Origin: G963662675 sp963676845
GTDB lineage: Bacteria > Bacteroidota > Bacteroidia > Bacteroidales > Prolixibacteraceae
DNA length: 64,000 nucleotides
Direction of reading: 5' to 3'
Assembly: GCA_963676845.2 (NCBI GenBank)
Contig: CAXXKK010000011.1
Location: 1 to 64,000 of the forward strand
In this document: piece after piece, positions 17,919 through 25,669 of the stretch
Position numbering within the stretch: position 1 is the stretch's first letter
Layout of the letters: every line of letters begins with the position of its first letter
Notes under the pieces: generated by a model
What the model saw: only the letters and a program-made list of their open reading frames with translations
What the model was told of the DNA's origin: nothing
Databases searched by the model: none
Made by a program: the position numbers and the translations under genes

Positions 17919-18710
17919 ATGAAAGTCGGGAAAATTGCCATTATTGGATCAGGAAACATGGGAGGCGCCATTGCAAATGGTGTTATCAAGTCAGGCTATT
18001 TAGAGCCTTCAGCTATTTTCATGTCTGATCCGAGACCGCATGCTTTAGATGATTTTGGAGCTAAAGGTGTGAACACCTTTCAAAATAATGCCGAAGCAGT
18101 TAAAGATGCTGATTTAGTTCTCTTTGCTGTTAAGCCATACCTTATTGAAGAGGTGATCAAAGACATGAAAGTCTCCATCACTGATGATAAAATTATTGTT
18201 TCTATTGCTGCAGGTGTTGACCTCTCCCATCTTGAAGAGTGGATAGGAAAAGAAAAGAAGATCGTCCGGGTAATGCCAAACACAGCTATAGCCATTCAGG
18301 AATCAATGACTTGTATCACAGCTAATGAAGCAGCCACTGAATACCTGGATATGGTAAAAGATCTGTTTGACCAACTGGGAGAAACTGTGGTTATCCCTGA
18401 AAAAATGATGGCAGCAGCAACAGTTCTTGCATCTTGTGGAACAGCTTATGCACTTCGCTATGCACGTGCTTCTATGCTAGGAGGAATTGAGATGGGCTTC
18501 ACTGCAGAAATGGCCAAGTTCATGACTGCTCAAACTGTAAAGGGAGCTGTTCAGTTATTAATGGAATCAAATACTCACCCTGAAAGTGAGATAGATAAAG
18601 TTTCAACCCCGGGTGGAATTACCATCAAAGGATTAAACGAGATGGAGCACCAGGGATTCAGTTCAGCAGTTATACAAGGGCTGATTGCAGCTTACGATAA
18701 AGTTCGATAA
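17919..18710 (+). CDS. proC: Pyrroline-5-carboxylate reductase
   Basis: Last step of proline synthesis, reducing P5C with NAD(P)H. 263 residues. Rossmann motif GSGNMGGAIANG at the N-terminus, VRVMPNTAIAIQES in the centre, and the C-terminal dimerisation domain with STPGGITIKGLNEME. It lies between argD and proB, so proline and arginine branches share one transcript. Ten bases to proB. Confidence 0.96.
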   Translation: MKVGKIAIIGSGNMGGAIANGVIKSGYLEPSAIFMSDPRPHALDDFGAKGVNTFQNNAEAVKDADLVLFAVKPYLIEEVIKDMKVSITDDKIIVSIAAGVDLSHLEEWIGKEKKIVRVMPNTAIAIQESMTCITANEAATEYLDMVKDLFDQLGETVVIPEKMMAAATVLASCGTAYALRYARASMLGGIEMGFTAEMAKFMTAQTVKGAVQLLMESNTHPESEIDKVSTPGGITIKGLNEMEHQGFSSAVIQGLIAAYDKVR

Positions 18711-18720
18711 GACTACAAGC

Positions 18721-19809
18721 ATGTTCAAGTATAAACGCATAACCGTAAAAGTCGGTAGTAACGTTCTAACCAAGTCTGATGGTACACTCAATGTTGACCG
18801 CATAGGACATCTGGTAGATCAGATTGCTTACCTCCACAAACATGGAGTTGAAGTCATCTTGGTTTCATCCGGCGCTGTTGCAGCAGGTCGTAGTGAACTG
18901 AATATTCAGAAAAAAATGGATATGGTTTCATCGCGGCAGTTATGGTCAGCAGTTGGGCAGGTAAAACTGATAAATTGCTATTCTGATTTCTTTAAAAATC
19001 AAAATATCGTTTGTGCTCAGGTATTGACCACCAAAGATAATTTTGGCGATAGAAATCATTACCTGAACATGAAAAACTGCTTTACTACTTTACTGGAAAA
19101 CCGGGTTGTGCCAATTGTGAACGAAAATGACACAATATCTGTCACTGAATTGATGTTTACTGATAATGATGAACTGTCAGGATTAATTGCAACCATGCAG
19201 GATTCTGAGGCGCTAATCATTTTAAGTAATATTGAGGGAATTTACGATGGCAACCCCACATCTCCTGATTCTAAGATCATTGAGAAAATCAATCCCAAAG
19301 ATAAAGAATGGACAAAAAACATTCTTACTCAAAAATCCGGATTTGGACGTGGCGGAATGCTAACTAAAAGTGGAATTGCCCGTAAAGTAGCAAAAGGAGG
19401 AATTGCTGTGCATATAGCAAGTGGGCTACGGGATAATGTTTTAATTGATATTCTTAAAGAGAACAAAGAATTAAAACACACTCAATTTAAAGCAGTTGAA
19501 AAAAAGGAATCCAACGTAAAAAAGTGGATTGCTTACTCTGAAGATTTTGCTAAAGGTGAACTGGTTATTAACCAGGGAGCCAAAGATGCCTTATTTTCAC
19601 CAAAAGCGACAAGCCTTTTATTAATTGGTGTGACCCAGGTAAAAGGAATGTTTAAAAGCGGAGATATTGTCCGCATTGTCGATGAAAAAGGCAATGCCGT
19701 TGGTTGGGGAAAATCAAAGTTTAGCTCTGAAAAAGCAGAAAATGAACTTGGGAATAAGAACCAAAAACCAATCGTGCACTATGATTATTTGTATTTAATT
19801 GAAAATTAA
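18721..19809 (+). CDS. proB: Glutamate 5-kinase
   Basis: First step of proline synthesis, phosphorylating glutamate, normally inhibited by proline. 362 residues from the ATG at 18721 (MFKYKRITVKVGSNV). Amino-acid kinase domain about 1-255 with VSSGAVAAGR, NENDTISV and GFGRGGMLTKSGIARK; C-terminal PUA domain about 275-360 with FSPKATSLLLIGV. The frame extends upstream to 18685 inside proC, which is unlikely. It is followed by a 136-base gap with two hairpins before proA. Confidence 0.95.
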   Translation: MFKYKRITVKVGSNVLTKSDGTLNVDRIGHLVDQIAYLHKHGVEVILVSSGAVAAGRSELNIQKKMDMVSSRQLWSAVGQVKLINCYSDFFKNQNIVCAQVLTTKDNFGDRNHYLNMKNCFTTLLENRVVPIVNENDTISVTELMFTDNDELSGLIATMQDSEALIILSNIEGIYDGNPTSPDSKIIEKINPKDKEWTKNILTQKSGFGRGGMLTKSGIARKVAKGGIAVHIASGLRDNVLIDILKENKELKHTQFKAVEKKESNVKKWIAYSEDFAKGELVINQGAKDALFSPKATSLLLIGVTQVKGMFKSGDIVRIVDEKGNAVGWGKSKFSSEKAENELGNKNQKPIVHYDYLYLIEN

Positions 19810-19861
19810 TAATGAAGTTTGGCTCAGGATATAAGTTATACCCTTTTCTTATAACCCCCTT

Positions 19862-19932
19862 TTTGTTGACTTCAACAAAGTTATAAATATTCTGAGCTTG
19901 TCCCCTTCTCCCCCCAGGGAAGGGGACTTTTT
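19862..19932 (+). promoter_or_regulatory. Two hairpins between proB and proA, second terminator-like
   Basis: TTTGTTGA/TCAACAAA (19862-19879), then GTCCCCTTC (19900-19908) pairing with GAAGGGGAC (19919-19927) followed by TTTTT. The second lies 13 bases before the proA ATG and has the form of an intrinsic terminator inside an operon. Similar CCCCTTCTCCCC repeats are, from memory, frequent between Bacteroidota genes. Confidence 0.5.
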
Positions 19933-19945
19933 AAATGATAAAACC

Positions 19946-21196
19946 ATGGATGTTAAAAAACAACTGGAACTCACACTTAAGGCAAGCCGAAGCCTCAATT
20001 TATTAAGCGTTGAGAAAATCAACCTAATCCTGAATGATGTGGCAAAAGCCGCTATTGAAAACACTCAGGTTATTCTGGAAGAAAACAAAAAAGATTTAGC
20101 CCGTATGGATGAAAACGATCCAAAATACGACAGGCTAATGCTTACTCCGGAACGTATTGAAGGAATTGCCAGTGATATCAAAAATGTTGCTTCATTGCCA
20201 TCACCTCTCGGACGAATGCTTAGTGAGACTGTGCGTCCAAACGGATTAAAGGTTAAACGCATATCTGTGGCATTCGGTGTTATTGGCATCATTTACGAAG
20301 CTCGCCCAAATGTGACTTTCGATGTTTTTTCACTTTGCCTGAAATCAGGAAACGCCTGTGTTTTAAAAGGAGGCAGCGATGCAATCGATTCAAACACAGC
20401 CATTACAAAGGTGATTCATGAAGTTTTGGAAAATCATGGAATCGATAAAAATATATTGACTTTATTACCTGCAGATCGTGAGGCAACAGCTCAAATTCTG
20501 AATGCTCACGGTTTTGTAGATTTGATCATTCCTCGTGGCTCACAAGGCCTAATCAACTTTGTACGTAAAAACGCAACCATTCCTGTAATTGAAACGGGAG
20601 CCGGGATTTGCCATACTTATTTTGATGAATTTGGCGATACCGAAAAAGGAAAAGCAATTGTAAACAATGCGAAAACTCGTCGAGTGAGTGTTTGTAATGC
20701 GTTGGATTGCCTGGTAATTCACGAATCAAGATTGGCTGATTTACCAGAAATTTGCAATTTATTACCTGAAAGCAAAGTGATTGTTTATGCCGATGAAAAA
20801 GCATATGCTGCATTGGATGGGAAATACCCTGCTGAGCTACTTGAAAAAGCCACAGAAGAATCTTTTGGCACTGAATTCCTCGATTATAAAATGTCCATTA
20901 AAACAGTCGCTTCTTTTGATGATGCACTGGATCATATAGCAGCAAACAGCTCGAAACACAGTGAAGCCATCATCTCAGAAAATGAAGAGCGATTGGATTT
21001 ATACCGTAGATTAGTAGATGCATCATCTGTTTATTGTAATGTTTCAACTGCATTTACCGATGGAGCTCAGTTTGGCTTGGGAGCAGAAATTGGCATCTCA
21101 ACTCAAAAGCTTCACGCCCGCGGTCCAATGGCTTTGGAAGAACTAACAAGTTATAAATGGATAATCGACGGCGAAGGAATTATTCGCGATAAATAG
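19946..21196 (+). CDS. proA: Gamma-glutamyl phosphate reductase
   Basis: NADPH-dependent reduction of glutamyl 5-phosphate to the semialdehyde, working directly with ProB. 416 residues, normal length. Aldehyde-dehydrogenase fold; KVKRISVAFGVIGIIYEARPNV in the cofactor domain and catalytic Cys250 in RVSVCNALDC. The ATG at 19946 (MDVKKQLEL) is chosen; an upstream in-frame ATG at 19898 would place the start in the hairpin repeat and adds only PSPPREGD-type residues without homology. Confidence 0.96.
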   Translation: MDVKKQLELTLKASRSLNLLSVEKINLILNDVAKAAIENTQVILEENKKDLARMDENDPKYDRLMLTPERIEGIASDIKNVASLPSPLGRMLSETVRPNGLKVKRISVAFGVIGIIYEARPNVTFDVFSLCLKSGNACVLKGGSDAIDSNTAITKVIHEVLENHGIDKNILTLLPADREATAQILNAHGFVDLIIPRGSQGLINFVRKNATIPVIETGAGICHTYFDEFGDTEKGKAIVNNAKTRRVSVCNALDCLVIHESRLADLPEICNLLPESKVIVYADEKAYAALDGKYPAELLEKATEESFGTEFLDYKMSIKTVASFDDALDHIAANSSKHSEAIISENEERLDLYRRLVDASSVYCNVSTAFTDGAQFGLGAEIGISTQKLHARGPMALEELTSYKWIIDGEGIIRDK

Positions 21197-21205
21197 AAAA
21201 AAACA

Positions 21206-21286
21206 GTCATCCCGAACTTGTTTCGGGATCTGCATCAAACACGAAATAATTACTAGATAGAGATCCCGAAACAAGTTCAGGATGAC
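21206..21286. repeat. Intergenic inverted repeat, copy 1
   Basis: Left arm 21206-21231 begins GTCATCCCGAACTTG and right arm 21261-21286 ends CAAGTTCAGGATGAC; the arms match at 25 of 26 positions, with a 29-base loop. The right arm recurs at 22359-22384 with one change. It fills the proA-argF' gap. Confidence 0.85.
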
Positions 21287-21315
21287 AAGAAAAACGTAAT
21301 ACACAACCCAATATT

Positions 21316-22266
21316 ATGAAACACTTCACTTCCGTTCACGATTTAGAAAATCTTGATGAAGCTCTAAAGTTAGCTCTTGAGCTAAAAAAAGATCCTTATA
21401 AATACCAATCACTGGGTAAAAACAAAACCTTACTGCTTGTGTTCTTCAACTCAAGTTTACGCACTCGCTTAAGTACCCAAAAAGCCGGACTAAATCTGGG
21501 AATGAATGTAATTGTTTTTGACATCAACGAAGGTGGCTGGAAGCTGGAAACTGAGCTTGGCGTAATTATGGACAGCGACAAACCGGAGCACATTCGTGAA
21601 GCTGTTCCTGTAATTGGCAAATACTGTGATATCATTGGAGTTCGCTCGTTTGCTAAATTCGAAAACAAAGAAGACGATTATCAGGAAAAAATCATTCAGC
21701 AATTTGTTGATTTTGCCGGAGTACCTGTTGTAAGCATGGAAGCTGCAACTCGCCATCCATTGCAATCGTTTGCAGATCATATTACCATCGAAGAATTCAA
21801 AACCAAAGAACGCCCTAAGGTCGTGATGACCTGGGCTCCTCACCCACGTGCTTTGCCTCAGGCTGTACCTAATTCTTTTGTTGAATGGATGCGTGAAACA
21901 GATTATGAATTGGTTGTCACTCATCCTGAAGGATACGAACTAGCTCCTGAATTTATGGGTGATTTAAAACCAGAATATGACCAGATAAAAGCTTTCGAAG
22001 GTGCAGACTTCATTTACGCAAAAAGCTGGGCTGCTTATAACGATTACGGGAAAGTATTGTCACAAGATCGCGACTGGACAGTTTCAGATCGTCAAATGGC
22101 TGTAACCAACAATGCGAAATTCATGCACTGCTTGCCTGTTCGCCGTAACATGATTGTTTCTGATTCAGTAATCGACAGCCCTAATTCTGTTGTTGTTGAA
22201 GAAGCAGGGAACCGTCTATTCTCTGCGCAAGCTGTGTTGAAAATGTTGTTGGATCAGATGAAGTAA
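21316..22266 (+). CDS. argF': N-succinylornithine carbamoyltransferase
   Basis: Transfers the carbamoyl group to N-acylornithine. 316 residues, of the acylated-ornithine branch known from Bacteroides and Xanthomonas. Visible: carbamoyl-phosphate motif SSLRTR (46-51), ATRHPLQS, the family-specific TWAPHPRALPQAVPNS, and HCLPVRRN. Residue 90 is proline (SDKPEHIREA). In the solved Bacteroides fragilis enzyme Pro90 goes with succinylornithine and Glu92 in the Xanthomonas enzyme with acetylornithine, so the substrate is most likely N-succinylornithine. It sits in the arg operon between two copies of an inverted repeat. Confidence 0.94.
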   Translation: MKHFTSVHDLENLDEALKLALELKKDPYKYQSLGKNKTLLLVFFNSSLRTRLSTQKAGLNLGMNVIVFDINEGGWKLETELGVIMDSDKPEHIREAVPVIGKYCDIIGVRSFAKFENKEDDYQEKIIQQFVDFAGVPVVSMEAATRHPLQSFADHITIEEFKTKERPKVVMTWAPHPRALPQAVPNSFVEWMRETDYELVVTHPEGYELAPEFMGDLKPEYDQIKAFEGADFIYAKSWAAYNDYGKVLSQDRDWTVSDRQMAVTNNAKFMHCLPVRRNMIVSDSVIDSPNSVVVEEAGNRLFSAQAVLKMLLDQMK

Positions 22267-22280
22267 CCCTGAATAGACAA

Positions 22281-22384
22281 TCATCCCGAACTTCCTGCCC
22301 GGCATAGTCAGACGGGGGGTTCGGGAACTGCATCAAGAAAGGCAAAAAAAATCGAAAGAGATCCTGAAACAAGTTCAGGATGAC
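22281..22384. repeat. Intergenic inverted repeat, copy 2
   Basis: Begins TCATCCCGAACTTC at 22281 and ends with AGATCCTGAAACAAGTTC...GATGAC (22359-22384), nearly identical to the right arm of copy 1. The left half has a different centre, with CCCGAAC at 22285 pairing with GTTCGGG at 22319-22325. It fills the argF'-argB gap. Confidence 0.8.
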
Positions 22385-22401
22385 AAAATATCAAAAGGAG
22401 A

Positions 22402-23175
22402 ATGAATACAAAACTCACGATAGTAAAAGTTGGCGGCAAAGTAGTTGAAGAAAAAGAATCCTTACAGGATTTACTGGATCGGTTTTCAAAGCTGGAAGGC
22501 TTAAAAGTACTTGTTCACGGAGGTGGTCGCTCGGCAACTGCGATGGCTGCCCGCCTGGGAATTGAAAGCAAAATGGTGGATGGACGCCGGATTACCGATA
22601 AAGATACGCTGGAAGTCGTTACCATGGTTTATGGTGGTTTGGTGAACAAAGGAATTGTTTCCAATCTTCAGGCGCTTGGAATTAATGCTATTGGGCTGAC
22701 CGGAGCCGACCTAAACTATATGCAAGCCATAAAACGTCCGGTAAAAGATATTGACTATGGTTTTGTGGGTGACATTGTTGCTGTCCATGTTGATGAACTG
22801 AAATTACTGGTTGAAAAGGGAGTTGTTCCTGTTCTTGCTCCTCTTACACACGATAAGCAGGGAAACATGCTTAACACCAATGCCGATACGATTGCAGCCG
22901 AAGCTTCAATTGCTTTCAGTAAATATTACGATGTAGAGTTAGTTTACTGCTTTGAAAAGCCGGGAGTACTTGAAGATGCAGAAGATGATAATTCAGTGAT
23001 TTCATCTTTAAACCACACCCAATTTAAAGCCTTACAGGAAAGTGGTGCGATCCATGCCGGAATGATTCCAAAACTGGACAATAGCTTTAATGCTATAAGC
23101 AAAGGTGTTTCCCGTGTGAGAATCACAAATATTCCGAGTTTGCAGGAAGGTGGGACTACCTTATTGCCGGAATAA
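22402..23175 (+). CDS. argB: N-acylglutamate kinase
   Basis: Phosphorylates N-acetyl- or N-succinylglutamate, normally the arginine-inhibited step. 257 residues, amino-acid kinase fold; KVGGKVVE at the N-terminus, VHGGGRSATAMA (acylglutamate binding), NTNADTIAAEASIAF and HAGMIPKLDNSF near the end. Last gene of the arg/pro operon. A GCCGGAAT/ATTCCGGC pair (23166-23173, 23210-23217) links its stop to that of the convergent lipoprotein gene, without a T run. Substrate acyl group inferred from ArgF'. Confidence 0.94.
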   Translation: MNTKLTIVKVGGKVVEEKESLQDLLDRFSKLEGLKVLVHGGGRSATAMAARLGIESKMVDGRRITDKDTLEVVTMVYGGLVNKGIVSNLQALGINAIGLTGADLNYMQAIKRPVKDIDYGFVGDIVAVHVDELKLLVEKGVVPVLAPLTHDKQGNMLNTNADTIAAEASIAFSKYYDVELVYCFEKPGVLEDAEDDNSVISSLNHTQFKALQESGAIHAGMIPKLDNSFNAISKGVSRVRITNIPSLQEGGTTLLPE

Positions 23176-23216
23176 AAGAACAATCAAATTGAAGGAATAT
23201 AATAAATCAATTCCGG

Positions 23217-23939
23217 CTAATTCATTTCAACCTGGATTACATCTGTCAATTTAGTCAAACTTGTTCTTTGTCCGAAAAATTCTATTAAATCATGGTCTAA
23301 TTCATGTTTATTTTGCCCAACAATAACGACATACAAATCATCACCTTCAGGCAAATCCTCTTCAAATAAAATTGCATCAATATAAAAAGTAGATGAAGTT
23401 TGATTTGTGGGATAATAGATACTCCAAGCTCCACGGGAACGATTGTCGGATATCAAAATGTCTTCATCATTACCAATATATGCATACAAAGTTACATCAT
23501 TCGGGTTCGTTACTTCTCCTGAAATAACAATTCGCCTATAATTCTCCGGATCATAATTTATCTCATAATTGAATATTTCAGCTTTTGGCTTTTGATATAA
23601 AGGAAATGCTCCCGCATCATATGGAACATTTCCTCCAACACATCTAAATTCTTTTATTAGTGCCCCTGAAATTGTATTTGAAGCAGTAATCTCATATGTA
23701 CCTGCAGGTACATCTCTAATTTCAAATACACCATTCTCATTAGTTGTTGCAGAATAAGAAGTATTCTCGATCGACACAACTGTTCCCGATTGATCAGACA
23801 TTTGATATCCCTTATCATCAAACAAACGGACAATACCTTGTATATCACCATCCTGAAGGACAAATTCTTCTTCGGTACAAGAAGTCAATAAAATAATACA
23901 AAGTAAAGGTGGAAATATTTTTATAAAATTCATTTTCAC
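23217..23939 (-). CDS. Lipoprotein with carboxypeptidase-regulatory-like domain (third of three paralogues)
   Basis: 240 residues. Signal peptide ending in the lipobox LLTSC, so lipid-anchored. An N-terminal beta-sandwich of the carboxypeptidase-regulatory type (GDIQGIVRLFDD, NGVFEIRDVPAGTYEITAS) is followed by a second all-beta part of unknown type. Same plan as the two genes upstream. Last gene of a three-gene minus-strand operon, 12 bases after the second. Substrate or partner unknown; this fold often serves in adhesion or polysaccharide handling at the cell surface. Confidence 0.8.
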   Translation of the reverse strand: MKMNFIKIFPPLLCIILLTSCTEEEFVLQDGDIQGIVRLFDDKGYQMSDQSGTVVSIENTSYSATTNENGVFEIRDVPAGTYEITASNTISGALIKEFRCVGGNVPYDAGAFPLYQKPKAEIFNYEINYDPENYRRIVISGEVTNPNDVTLYAYIGNDEDILISDNRSRGAWSIYYPTNQTSSTFYIDAILFEEDLPEGDDLYVVIVGQNKHELDHDLIEFFGQRTSLTKLTDVIQVEMN

Positions 23940-23951
23940 TATTTTAAGATT

Positions 23952-24752
23952 TTAATAGATAGATTCCGGAACAACAACATCTATTACTTGTGAAGGATAT
24001 TGATTATCAATCCCTAAATATATTTTTTCCCCTGATTCATAATCATAGTAATATTCAAGGTCACTTATATTGGGACTACGAGGAGGCACATAAGGATATA
24101 AAACTGCATACAAGGTAGATCCTGAAGGGAATAATACTTCATCTGCACGAAAAGTATGATTTATCCGGTTTTCTTCACCATAAGGCTGAATTCTAAAACA
24201 TTCCATATAATTATTATATGAAACATCCGGACTATCGCTTAAATAGCACATATAATCAACTCTTACCTCATCAGGATTAGAAAAAGTACCTCTGATTGCA
24301 AGTATATCTGTATATATTATTTCAAAATTTAAGCTAAGGATTTCAGTATTTATTTTCTGTGACATGTAAACATTAGCAATATTATTCATAAAAAACTGGG
24401 GCACTTCCCCTGCAACAAATGTCACACCTTGGAATACGATAGGATAAAAACCTTCTTTCTCAAATAAGAAATTATAAGTACCCGAAGGTAGGTTCTCTAA
24501 GACATAGTTTCCATCTATGTCGGAATATGTGCTTATTTCGGGCTTACTCCCTTCTGCTGTAACCTTTACCCCACTATGGTCACTTAGAGGCGTTTGTAAT
24601 CCAAACTGATGTGGAGTATATCCAAATAAACGTAAGTTGCCCGCTAATTGCCCGGTATCAATATCATAAATCACTTCCTTTTCACACGAGGCAAAAATTG
24701 CAACAATCAACAATACAACGATTGTTTTATATCCTTTAGTAATAAAATTCAT
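23952..24752 (-). CDS. Lipoprotein with carboxypeptidase-regulatory-like domain (second of three paralogues)
   Basis: 266 residues, signal peptide with lipobox IFASC followed by EKE. The N-terminal module has GQLAGNLRLFGY and DGNYVLENLPSGTYNFLFEKEG; the C-terminal half contains SDSPDVSYNNYMECF, matched by SDNPDVSKDKYDYS in the first paralogue, so the second domain is shared as well. Acidic residues after the lipid cysteine are compatible with outer-membrane surface export signals of Bacteroidota. Function unknown. Confidence 0.8.
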   Translation of the reverse strand: MNFITKGYKTIVVLLIVAIFASCEKEVIYDIDTGQLAGNLRLFGYTPHQFGLQTPLSDHSGVKVTAEGSKPEISTYSDIDGNYVLENLPSGTYNFLFEKEGFYPIVFQGVTFVAGEVPQFFMNNIANVYMSQKINTEILSLNFEIIYTDILAIRGTFSNPDEVRVDYMCYLSDSPDVSYNNYMECFRIQPYGEENRINHTFRADEVLFPSGSTLYAVLYPYVPPRSPNISDLEYYYDYESGEKIYLGIDNQYPSQVIDVVVPESIY

Positions 24753-24763
24753 CCTATTAATTT

Positions 24764-25528
24764 TTATAGTACAAAACTGATAACATCAGAAGGTTCTCCG
24801 GTAGTTCCACCACGAGCCCTGAATCCATCACTGATAATCCCGGAACCAAAAGAAGTTCCCCCATAAACTCGCATATAGAGAGTTGTACCAGGGCTATATC
24901 CAGAAAAATCGTCTGTAGATCCTAAATCCAAGTTGAAGTCAGCTCCACTTGCAACATCATCTGATCTCAAATTAAGGAAAGTAGAGTAGTCATATTTATC
25001 TTTTGAAACATCTGGATTATCTGAGATATAAATTGAAACAGGAATATTAATAGTACCCGAACTTTCATGACTGTAAGTAATTGTTCCCTGAAGATTAAGA
25101 TTGCCTTCAACTACTTCCAATGAAAGATTTGACACAACAGTTTGGGATGTCTTAAATATAGCAGTTGGAATATTTAATGGTATTTCTCCTCCAATAAACG
25201 GCACAGTTCCACTGTTAGTAGTGTATCCTTCTTTAGACAATTCCAACGAGTAAGTGGCAGTAAGTACATCCAAAAATTCATAATATCCATCTTGGTCTGT
25301 TAGTGTACTAACCAAAGGATTCGTACCTACCAACTTAACTAATATGTTATCGTTATCATCTAATGAATGGCCAAATTCATCATAAGCACTTATATGCCCA
25401 TTAAGGGTACCATTTAGATTAAGGTGTATTGTTTCTTCTTCTTTACAACCAGTAAATAATAGCGGAAAGAAAATAAACATAAACAATATATATTTCCAGG
25501 AATAGATTAAATTTCGAACAGGCATCAA
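24764..25528 (-). CDS. Lipoprotein with carboxypeptidase-regulatory-like domain (first of three paralogues)
   Basis: 254 residues, signal peptide with hydrophobic core FMFIFFPLL and lipobox LFTGC followed by KEEE. N-terminal module GTLNGHISAYDEFG and DGYYEFLDVLTATYSLELSKEGY; second domain with ISDNPDVSKDKYDYS. First gene of the lipoprotein operon; 11 and 12 bases separate it from its paralogues. No recognisable -7 box was found in the 140 bases upstream. The three differ enough to be old duplications. Confidence 0.8.
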   Translation of the reverse strand: MMPVRNLIYSWKYILFMFIFFPLLFTGCKEEETIHLNLNGTLNGHISAYDEFGHSLDDNDNILVKLVGTNPLVSTLTDQDGYYEFLDVLTATYSLELSKEGYTTNSGTVPFIGGEIPLNIPTAIFKTSQTVVSNLSLEVVEGNLNLQGTITYSHESSGTINIPVSIYISDNPDVSKDKYDYSTFLNLRSDDVASGADFNLDLGSTDDFSGYSPGTTLYMRVYGGTSFGSGIISDGFRARGGTTGEPSDVISFVL

Positions 25529-25669
25529 TAATTACTTTTAGTTTAAGGAGCTCAAATCAATGAATAAAAAGCTTACATTATATGCAAACGATTATAATTT
25601 AACAGTAAAATTATAAAATAAACCAAAAATAAAAATCTTATTTAATAAATGACGCCTAAATTTATTTCC

